From NCBI RefSeq assembly GCF_918797505.1, contig NC_092800.1:20331313-20395312 (forward strand): a stretch of DNA of 64,000 nt, in the 5' to 3' direction. Shown here in pieces: positions 55,008-64,000 of the stretch; the first letter of the stretch is position 1; the number at the start of each line of letters is the position of its first letter. The notes under the pieces are model-generated. The model had not been told where the DNA came from and ran no database searches. It was given only the letters and a program-made list of their open reading frames with translations. The DNA comes from Bemisia tabaci (lineage: Eukaryota; Arthropoda; Insecta; Hemiptera; Aleyrodidae). Made by a program: the position numbers and the translations under genes.

Positions 55008-56102
55008 TCATTCTGATGGATCTGAGAGATAGGCTTCAGAGCCTTCATCAGTATCAGCAGTATCAGTGTCGGCATTTTCCAGGAGGCTTTTAACTGCGCA
55101 TTTCCTCTTGGCAGCAAGAGAAGAAGGATCCACTTTCCGAGACCTCTTAGGAGGCCTTCGGAAAGGAGCAAGCTGCGCCATTTGTGTCTGCAATTTTTCA
55201 TTTGGGGCAAAATTGATAGATGGTTCCAATGAAGGCACTGCTGACACCGTACTGCACCGTCCAGACACCAAGGTTGGTTCAAGAGCATCAAATGCAGTAT
55301 CCAGTAGAAGCATTTCATGCTCAGACACATTTTCAGGGTCTTGATCCATGAATGAATGGAAGAGCTTAAGACGCTCTTTTAGCCTTTGCCACAAAACTTT
55401 CTTACTCTTTTCACGTGTGTTTGAGGACTCCTTTCCTGAAAGTTCATTGTTATCATCGTTTTGTTCTTCACAAGTCTCCAAATTTTGTGGAGTTTCAAAA
55501 TTGTAAAAATTTTCTTCACTTGAGATATGAGGAACATTCCTGAAGAGGAATGCTTGTAATTTATGTATATGCTTACATAGCGGATGGATATCCGGGCAAC
55601 TGCATGAGAAAAGGTGGGCACACAAACCATGGCATTCATTTTTGACACATTTTGAAAAACAATGGTCAAGCTGGCAGTGATCTGCGAGTCTGGAAATAAA
55701 ATAACTACTGTTGCTTCTGCCTCCTTTAATTTCCCAAAGTCCACTTTCAGGGGTTTCTTCTAAGATAACATTATCTTCCAGCATTACACCTTTACTATGC
55801 CTTTCCAAAATTTGGACTGGTTGTGCTGCAAAGCCTTTCTTTGATTCCTTGCGACGAGTCTCATTGTCATACCAGGCAATATCGAACAACAGATTGATGA
55901 GGTCATCAAGCCGTTTATTTGGTTTTCGCTTTAAGAAATAAGATTTTAACCGATTATGGAACGATTCCAGGTGCCCTGTTGTATCAACGTTAGCATGCGG
56001 AAAATTTCTGAAACACATACACCATTTCTGTTCTCTACTCCAATAGTAAGTGTTTAAGTAGGACATGTACTCCGCTGCTTTCGGATTTGACTCATCGTAT
56101 CA
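55008..56102 (-). pseudogene. MULE transposase C-terminus with SWIM domain
   Basis: The minus frame is open from 56102 (YDESNPKAAEY precedes the ATG at 56066) to 55008, about 364 codons. FPHANVDTTGHLESFHNRLK contains the catalytic Glu (E34 from the ATG) of the MULE DDE domain. RKPNKRLDDLINLL follows. A SWIM zinc finger has CSCPDIHPLCKH (C155, C157, C164, H166). A long acidic/Ser tail with a basic patch (FRRPPKRSRKVDP) ends the protein. The N-terminal DDE part is missing; coding stops where the long inverted repeat begins (56131). The tail's last codons run to the edge of the neighbouring MITE. The retained part has no stops. Confidence 0.8.
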
Positions 56103-56130
56103 TCGTCGTACTCATCTCACGTATGTACAA

Positions 56131-57860
56131 TAAACTACAAAAACCCTCAAAAACATTTTCGGGCAAAAAATCCGGTCGAGGAAATTGACGTGTTACATCT
56201 TATTAACCAAAAAAATTCCCTTTCACCCCTCCAAGAAGGTTGATAAAACTGAGTAAGTAACTATGAGATGGCAAAAAGCTCTCTTAAATTCTCAGGGTCC
56301 ATCAAGGCCACATATGTCCAAAAACTTACTCTATATGGTTTAAAAAAAAGAAACAAAAAATAATCCCTTAACAATAAGAAAATTTAAAAAAAAAAACAAA
56401 AACAAAAACCGATTATGTGGTTCACAGATATGTACATAAATCCTTCGAATGAACTTGAAATCACAAAATCGGTCGAGAAAATTTAAATGAATTTTCTCCT
56501 TCAATTATGAGTTCCGCAACAAGCACGACTCGCTTGAAGCTTTCCATACACGAGCCGCAAGAAACTAATTTCTTCTTTCTTACCTACTGATTGTGAGGAG
56601 AGCGGGAGCATTTACTTTTTCCTTCATTTATACAGGATGCAACAAGCATGACTCTTGCGTTTGCAGAAACCCTTTCATTAAGGAGATCGCGAGAGCCTTT
56701 ACCGCGTTCATTTCCAAAAGGGATTACTCCAGAATTTCATGCATTTTAATAATTTAAACGATTCATCAGTTCTTCTCTTCTCTCCTTCTGTCCATTGACA
56801 GAGATACACAATTTTTCCGACTCACTGACGCGACCGGCTCGATGCTCTCAGTGAAACGGTGCCTTTTTATCCCTGACGCAAGCTTCAGTTTTACCAGTGG
56901 ACCCATTTTACCACATAGGTACATTTCAGACTCTTTCGATTAACTTCGCTGCATCTAAATCATGGTTGCTTTTACTGTAAGCTTACCATATGATTTGGAT
57001 GGTGAGAAGGCTAAAAGTTTTCGTTTACTTTTCCTTTTTTTTTTCCCCTTTTTTTTTACACCCATGCTGTGATGTAAGTGTTATTCTGATTTTTTTTTTT
57101 TTTTTTTTTTTTTTATACCTTAGAGTAATCCACACTTGTTTACGCATCGAGCCGGTCGCGTCAGTGAGTCGGAAAAAATTGTGTATCTCTGTCAATGGAC
57201 AGAAGGAGAGAAGAGAAGAACTGATGAATCGTTTAAATTATTAAAATGCATGAAATTCTGGAGTAATCCCTTTTGGAAATGAACGCGGTAAAGGCTCTCG
57301 CGATCTCCTTAATGAAAGGGTTTCTGCAAACGCAAGAGTCATGCTTGTTGCATCCTGTATAAATGAAGGAAAAAGTAAATGCTCCCGCTCTCCTCACAAT
57401 CAGTAGGTAAGAAAGAAGAAATTAGTTTCTTGCGGCTCGTGTATGGAAAGCTTCAAGCGAGTCGTGCTTGTTGCGGAACTCATAATTGAAGGAGAAAATT
57501 CATTTAAATTTTTCTCGACCGATTTTGTGATTTCAAGTTCATTCGAAGGATTTATGTACATATCTGTGAACCACATAATCGGTTTTTGTTTTTGTTTTTT
57601 TTTTTTAAATTTTCTTATTGTTAAGGATTATTTTTTGTTTCTTTTTTTTAAACCATATAGAGTAAGTTTTTTGGACATATGTGGCCTTGATGGACCCTGA
57701 GAATTTAAGAGAGCTTTTTGCCATCTCATAGTTACTTACTCAGTTTTATCAACCTTCTTGGAGGGGTGAAAGGGAATGTTTTTGGTTAATAAGATGTAAC
57801 ACGTCAATTTCCTCGACCGGATTTTTTGCCCGAAAATGTTTTTGAGGGTTTTGTAGTTTA
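56131..57860. mobile_element. Long inverted repeat, 0.7-kb arms
   Basis: The arms 56131-56845 and 57144-57860 are near-identical complements (715 and 717 bp), separated by about 300 bp that contains T/C-rich tracts (57027-57115). TA borders both ends. No ORF in the arms has recognisable content. Close similarity of the arms implies recent formation or conversion. It directly abuts the truncated 5' edge of the MULE coding region. It could be a foldback transposon or a hairpin-RNA source. Confidence 0.85.
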
Positions 57861-58739
57861 TATCAGCTCGTTTTTTGAATGGAGAAAGGTGTGGCCATAA
57901 AATATTAAGTAGGTACTATTGGCTATTTGAAAATCCTGAATGAATGGAGAGTAAACAACATCTGCTAAAGCACTAACACATTCAGCGGAAATTTTAATAG
58001 CACCCCTGACTTTGTGATCAGTCCTGGAAATAGGTAGTTGAAAGTAGTGGAGCTACCTAAGGTAGTCAAATGTATCAGTACCTATTGGAAAGGCTCACAA
58101 GAAAAGGGTGACAGGGGAGGGGGAGGTTAAATAGCTATCGAGTTGTCATTTACCTGCGTGAGAAAATTAATGGAAAAAGAGTATAACTTATTGTCATAGG
58201 CATTACACTGTAAGCTTATTCCAAGTGATAAAATAAATTTGCTCATTTGTTTCAACTACGCACATCATCCCTCTTAAGCGCACCTATGTTTGTATTAATG
58301 CTAGCGGCAAGTTTTTCGATACTGAATTTCATCACTCAGCAACCTATCAGATGATAATGGAAATTCATGAGAGCGTTGCCTTATAAATCATAGGTACTCT
58401 GTATGGAATGATGAATTATTCATGAAACAACCAGTGAATGAAGTAGTAGAGCACAAATTTTACCAAAATGAGTCTATTTGGTGTGGCATGACTTTAAACC
58501 AGCTAGGTATTTTCATGACTTTTGGGATTATTATTCTTTAGAGCATCCAAACATCCAAACTTTGTTCCTACAGACTCTAGGTACACCATACTCTAAGGAG
58601 CATTGTAAAAGAAAAATTGTCGATGATTGCAATGAAATGAGAAATATTTTCATTTCCCCTGAATACTTAATTTCTCATTGAAAATTTGGCAACAGGCATA
58701 CTTATCGCATAAGATGATCTTCCTAACTTGAGGGTGCCA
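57861..58739. other. No gene recognised
   Basis: AT-rich, short frames only (for example plus 58478-58681). Confidence 0.5.
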
Positions 58740-59033
58740 GCAGCCTGATTGTTGAAAGTTTGTGTTTGAAAGGTAGACACAGATGACATTGGTTAAAAGG
58801 TGGAGCGTTATTGATCAAATATGTCTTATCGCTGCTTTATCGTGCCTTTGTCTGGTGGAATGGACAACATACTGTCGGAAACTTAAGAGATGCCTTTAGC
58901 TTGTCTAGGGTTCCACCCATCAGAGGCACGACAAAACAGCGACAAGACATAGCGCCGACCAATCACGTACCGCCTTTTGACCTATGTCATCTATGTCTAC
59001 CCGAGAAACACACAATTTCGACAATCAGGCTGC
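58740..59033. repeat. Foldback MITE family C, copy 1
   Basis: The left end GCAGCCTGATTGTTGAAAGT pairs with the right end CACAATTTCGACAATCAGGC. Inner blocks GGTAGACACAGATGACAT and ATGTCATCTATGTCTACC also pair. Related to 62655-62774. Confidence 0.75.
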
Positions 59034-60825
59034 AGGTTCTGACAATGAATACCTATTAAGAGAATTTACTCACTGACCTTATTAAGTATCGGCCATTGCA
59101 AAAAAATACCTGCGCATGCAATGAAAATAGCTTGTCTTTCTCTTGGATTAATTTCGAATAATATCGCTTCACCATAAAATTTGTCAAATCATATACTTGC
59201 CCACATAGGTAGTGCCTTAAGTTATTTTAAAAAATGCAATAGCCACGAAGAAAGTATTTGGTCGTAATACAGGCATTTTAAGGATAAAATATTGCAAAAT
59301 TTACCTCTTAGTTTCCTTGAGTTTTTAAGGTTCACTGACAGACATCAACCGAAACGGCAATCTCTTGATAAGAGCATTTAGTTAATATATGGAAGGTGAT
59401 ATGCGAGCTTTCCATTTCTTCTCATAAATGATACCAATTGATCTAATCACATTCAGCCTTGGACGATTAGCGGTGCAGAAACTAGGTAGGTCAATACTGA
59501 ACTCCGAACACCTGATATTTTACGTGCACTGTTTCACTGGAGTAATTACATGCTAGGAGCTGAGCTTAGAAAGCACTCGCTAGGTCAAAATGGAATAATA
59601 CTTCAGTAACACATCTAGCAATAAGTAAAATAGCAATAAGTGGGTGCAAACATAACCTTATGACTTGATGTAAACAAACACTCAATACGTGAATGACACA
59701 GAGGCTCCCTCTAGCAAACTGGTCCTCATTTAAAACAGAGAACTGAGATTAAATATCCATTAAACAGGGTGGAGATTATCCCCTCACATAAGCAGCAAGA
59801 AAGAGGGGCGGCGATTTAAACAAAGCTTTCCATTCCGATTTAGGTGGGTACATCCTCTCACTTACTGGGCTGATGCGATCAGGCAAGGCTCATAGACAAA
59901 GTAAGGATCATGAAGACATACTTCTGGCTGGATAGAAAGATAATTGTTAAATATTGTATTCAGCCTTGATTGACACAATCGCACTTATTCCAATGGAACT
60001 AGGTAGGAACTGGCACCTACGTATGTTACTACTGTAGTCCTCTTAACAGATAAGCAATTTATTCTGTTACGCTTTTGTACGGAGGAAGAATGGACGCACC
60101 CATTTCACACGGTAATCGATGCAAGAAAATGAAGCCTTCATTGTGTTTTCATCATCAACTTATGAAATTAAGAGAATAATACGAGTACATACCTTTCATT
60201 AAAGACCTTGTTACTAAAGTTGGGCAAAATGATGTTTCTAACAACTCCTGACGCAAAATCAAAGAGACTCAGAAGAAACCAATTTGAGCAAATGCTCACA
60301 GTCAAAGACCTTTGATTATGTGACATTCAGTTGACCTATGATTGAACTGTTCCGAAAAGGGATGGAATTGTGCCTCACATACTCAGGTACGCAAGTCGCG
60401 CGTAACAGAACGGTAGAAGAGATAGGAGGATTCCAAGATAAATCATGAAGGAAACATGTTCTTAATGTAAATAACATACACTTCAGAGGAGCATAATCAC
60501 TCCAGAGCACATAGGTTGATGGCAAGATAATAGAGCGAATAAATTTTGGTCGAAGTTCAGTGACAGTCGCATGTGGAGACCGAGGCTCATATTCCAGTAA
60601 TTTTTAGACTTTAGTAGTGAGAATACATTCTGTGATGTAAATGCTGCTTCCTTTGGAGAGTTTGGCACAATTTCGGTGTAATTTCTTTGACGTAATTTAC
60701 CGGAATTACGTCTATCGCTCGGTTTTCGTCAGGTACTGACATAAACATGACGACATAACCTCACTTAAAATTTTGTCACATATCATAAAATAAAGATATC
60801 ACTTGAACATTTTAAGAGAAATTAA
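59034..60825. other. No gene recognised
   Basis: No repeat partner, domain or RNA gene seen. Minus frames near 60316-60668 are unassigned. Confidence 0.5.
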
Positions 60826-61145
60826 GGTATATCGGCTCCAGTAGAACACTTGTGACGTAATAATAAGAGTACGTACATATAGTAGTTAGCATCTACAAAG
60901 AATTAAACTCTTATCCAAATTAGGTAAATCTATTCACAACTAGTTAAAGAGGTTGGTAACGACCGACCAGAAATCACTTGAGATTTTTAAGAAACCAATG
61001 AAGTAGTGTATCGGGATAAAAGTGGGCGTAATAATATAAGTGTGTAATATTAGTTAGGATCTAAAATGAATTGAACTTTTAAATTAAATCTGTTCATTAT
61101 TCACAAATAAATACAGTAGATGGAGGTTGATAACGACGACAGGAA
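60826..61145. repeat. Diverged tandem duplication, ~180 bp unit
   Basis: Around 60826-60975 and 61008-61145, similar order of GTAATAATA-AG-GT, TTAGNATCTA, GAATT-AACT and GAGGTTG-TAACGAC words. The two are strongly diverged, so the call is moderate. Confidence 0.45.
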
Positions 61146-62320
61146 TTTCGTTCCCGAAACTCGGACGAACCTGAACAGAATGAACCAATGGCGTTGAACC
61201 ATTATATTACTGGTTTTTTTCTAAATTCAAAAATTATAGCTAAAATTTTGAAGGATGTAAGCGGATGCTGGATTATCCGTGAGATAAAGCGCTTTTTTAT
61301 GTGGCAAAATGAAATCCTCACATCTTCACGGAGTGCCCTTTATATAGGCTCCATTACGATCTGCGGCCGGGTAAGCGAGAAATCTGTTGTTAAAGATGGT
61401 CATGACGGGCAGTTTAGTCGTATTTTCCGTAATTTCTCTTTAAGATCACTAGGAATGTTACAAAACTGTAAAAACCCATGGACACGGTAACATGACGATT
61501 CTTTAGGTACCCACTTTTATAGGTCTAAGGTTTACCGTTATCGCGGAGTTTGAGTGACTTTCTCAGGACCCTGGATTCTTGAAATTCAAATTTCCCGGCA
61601 AAGTAAAAAGTAAAATTTTCCTTGTTTTGGGTCATTAAGTGCTTATAACTTTTTGAAAACTCAATGGATCTTAATGAAACTTTTCCACTTTGTAGTCCTA
61701 ATTGAGATGCGTCCGTAGACACCAAGATCGTAGGAATCCGTGCCGTCGTTTGGGCTGCAGTCGAGTTCCAACGGAATCAATTTTCAAGTTAAGGGAGTTG
61801 CCTGTGACTAAGAGTGTCGGCCACCCGTTTGTAATCGGGACTTTAGTAGGACGTCATTTTCCTCGACCGGGGGTGGCTACCGCCACTCTTGATAGATATG
61901 AAGAGAGACTGGGCGGTCACCCCAATCCCGAAGCAATAGCGCTTTTGGATTGGGGCTCCGAGACCCGGAGGTTAAAAAGACGCAAACCACATGAGTTGAG
62001 CACAGCTCATTTCCGTCGGTGTTAGGCTCGTGCCTCTGGCCCTTACCAGTCTTAGTCGACTGACAGGGCGAAAGCATAGTTAGTAGAAAAATTCTCTAGA
62101 ATCTAGTTCTAGGAATAATTATAGTTAATATCAGTTAGTTTTTCTCCCGCTTTTTACAGGATTTTACTTCTATCTTATTTGTTCATCCTTCATTATCATT
62201 CTCATTAATTTAATCCATAAAGCGGTGTTTATTTCTTTTTTATCATATTAGGCTTAAAGGAAAATTTGTAAAGACTCGTAAGGTCTAGTGATATAAGTTG
62301 TAATTCAATATGTGTAATTA

Positions 62321-62331
<11 letters not shown>
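61146..62331. other. No gene recognised; GC-richer block
   Basis: 61700-62060 is richer in GC than its surroundings and holds opposed frames (plus 61702-62025; minus 62077-61877) without a recognised domain. Together with the poly-A at 62332 it could be a plus-strand retroposed transcript, but no target duplication is evident. Confidence 0.35.

Positions 62332-62358
<27 letters not shown>
62332..62358 (+). repeat. Poly-A tract
   Basis: 27 A. No AATAAA within the preceding 40 bases. Possibly a retroposition tail. Confidence 0.8.
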
Positions 62359-62360
<2 letters not shown>

Positions 62361-62654
62361 CACCTTTCTCTTCAAGAGGTGATTCATCCATGATTATTTG
62401 ACATAAGTACTGGCCTTTCGATAGATCAAGTTAAATATTTCGCCCTTTTTGGAAAGGCGTTCTCCAAGCAAAGCATCAGCACAATTGAAAAGCTGTCCTA
62501 GATTGAAGTATACTGCAAAAGAAAAATAAATTGTAATAATTACTTATTCCTTTTTCTGAATTTCTTGGATGGATCTGGTTCAACTTTTTGCTCATTTAAA
62601 ATGGTCACTCATCAAAAAACAAAGCTGTGGGTCAAGATAATTGGACAGCTCCAG
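62359..62654. other. No gene recognised
   Basis: Nothing supported. Confidence 0.5.
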
Positions 62655-62774
62655 CAGCCCGATTATTGAAAGTATGTCAGCCTGACACGACAAGACATAG
62701 TCCTATCTTAAACATTCCTTATATCGCAATTTGATGTCTTATCGGGCTGCTTAAAACTTTCAATCATCAGCCTG
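62655..62774. repeat. Foldback MITE family C, short copy
   Basis: CAGCCCGATTATTGAAAG at the left and CTTTCAATCATCAGCCTG at the right, with GACAAGACATAG and GATGTCTTATCGGGCTGC inside. Internally deleted relative to 58740-59033. Confidence 0.65.
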
Positions 62775-63780
62775 CAGACAAGACCGACCAGACAGGGGCA
62801 AAAGATTACGGTGGGGCTCTAATAATGGACTGGTCTACCAATTTCCTACAGGGCCCTGATTAATCAACCCCTCCGTCTGCACCAAGTCCTTTGCTTCCCC
62901 GCTTCAATCTTGGGTCATAGAGCCAGCCACCAGAGGAAGTCGTTTTGCTTCAAGCAAGGAGGGCATAAGCCAGGCTAGTCAAAATTTGAGTAGATATTTG
63001 CACCTGCAGTTTGAGTTACTGATAAGAAATTAGGCCTACATCTACGTACCTAAACAGCCTTAGTGGAGATCTCCACATGGCCGTTCCAGTCCTTTGTGGC
63101 GATTATCGAAATCCCGTAAGTCATAATGTCTTATTTCCTTATCAGCACCTGACCTGATAAGAAGTCTATGTGTGCCGAAAACACAATGAGGTATTTACAC
63201 TAGCTAGATTTTGATAAATGCCCCACAAGATATGTATGCTGTGGGTGACAACTGGAAAGTCTTCAGCATTCTGTTTAAAGTACGCAATTGCTCTACTTTG
63301 TCTCTTTCCCTCTTTGCTTCTGTAACAGCAGCCAGGCTACTTAGGTACCTGTTTCTAATTAAATGAAGCCTTGAGAAGTATAAGTGCATTGCGATCTTGA
63401 TTGCTCAAACTTATTCAGCAAACGAGCTCCCAGCATGGAGGGACCATTTCATGACTGCTTGTCATGGCAGCTACTTATCATAATTTGTAATAGAGGCGAT
63501 TGAAAATTACACATACCTATATGCTGTTCAGACTCCTTACTTGTTGACTAGAATTCCGTGCTGGGGTAGGGATCGCGACGGGATGAATGGACCAGATCCC
63601 AGATCTGGGTTTCACAACACAAACACACGTGCGTCCCATGCGACGTGCGCGCGCAGCAGAGCCTCACTTTTGGGCGCCTCATCCCTCCCGTGTGTGGCAT
63701 CCGTTTTCGCTCGGCCTTAATCCGTGAAAATTTGTAAGCCCGAGCATGGATGTCTACCAAACTCTCTGATGTCTTCGGAC
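62775..63780. other. No gene recognised
   Basis: A minus frame 63204-63389 includes a Lys/Arg/Glu-rich helix-like segment but no domain. Nothing else supported. Confidence 0.45.
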
Positions 63781-63847
63781 AATAAATAGTGCCTATAGAT
63801 GGCTGTAGATTCCTAAAGGAATAGAAGCCACTAAACTCTCAATAAAA

Positions 63848-63897
<50 letters not shown>
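63781..63897 (+). repeat. A-tailed retroposon-like 3' end
   Basis: GGCTGTAGATTCCTAAAGGA and TAGAAGCCACTAAACTC precede CAATAAAAATAAAA and then about 47 A. The structured 3' end plus AATAAA-like words and long A-tail suggest the 3' end of a plus-strand retroposon, possibly a SINE. The body upstream (63548-63760, GC-richer) may belong to it. Confidence 0.4.
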
Positions 63898-63899
<2 letters not shown>

Positions 63900-64000
63900 A
63901 TGGTTAAGTCTTCAAAGTCGTGTAAACACCGCTACAAAGTGAACACATCAAGGGCCACGTCACCAGTCAACTCTTGGCTAAACGTTTACCACTTTGAAGC
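63898..64000. other. No gene recognised
   Basis: 103 bp after the A-tract; nothing recognisable. Confidence 0.5.

Overview
This window looks like transposon- and virus-rich chromosomal DNA of an arthropod, probably a hemipteran-type insect. The evidence is two endogenous parvovirus (densovirus-type) NS1 helicase remnants, a short tract of the arthropod telomere repeat TTAGG, many eukaryotic DNA transposon and retrotransposon families, miniature inverted-repeat elements (MITEs), homopolymer tails, and exon-like pieces with GT/AG splice signals. I recognise no host housekeeping gene. Almost every coding stretch is a remnant of a mobile element or virus, usually with stops or frameshifts. Species-level placement is inference.

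Layout. 1-8.9 kb: AT-rich, gene-free DNA with MITEs, a 136-bp tandem array and a 78-bp duplication. 8.9-14.6 kb: a viral block holding NS1 helicase remnant 1, a perfect hairpin, a GC-rich capsid-like remnant, and a 15-copy 205-bp satellite whose unit is part viral, ending at a foldback MITE. 14.8-24.6 kb: weak ORF remnants, a degenerate transposon protein, a pogo/Tigger-like fragment, a hAT-like fragment and a dead LINE reverse transcriptase. 25-30.8 kb: a ~1.5-kb segmental duplication with an LTR-like GC-rich block, NS1 remnant 2, and out-of-order copia gag and protease pieces. 31-38 kb: hAT-like piece, multicopy coiled-coil exon, CCHC zinc knuckle, a MULE transposase pseudogene split by a MITE, a hAT MITE with 8-bp target duplications, and the N-terminus of an integrase-type transposon. 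38.1-44.5 kb: two nested foldback elements. 44.9-48.6 kb: a SINE, a MITE and a copia pol (integrase, RT, RNase H) with two frameshifts. 48.6-56.1 kb: more copies of the coiled-coil exon, a YqaJ-like nuclease, a Ginger/KRBA2-type integrase and a SWIM-domain MULE. 56.1-57.9 kb: a long inverted repeat. 57.9-64 kb: mostly featureless, with MITEs and poly-A tracts.

How it fits together. All recognisable virus and transposon coding remnants between about 9 and 56 kb lie on the minus strand. A plus-strand transcript across the region would therefore be antisense to parvovirus NS1, copia, LINE, MULE, hAT, pogo and integrase-type elements together. That is the architecture of a uni-strand piRNA cluster, and it is my leading hypothesis for an undescribed functional system here. 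The second standout is the satellite that fuses a piece of the viral capsid-like reading frame with neighbouring DNA.
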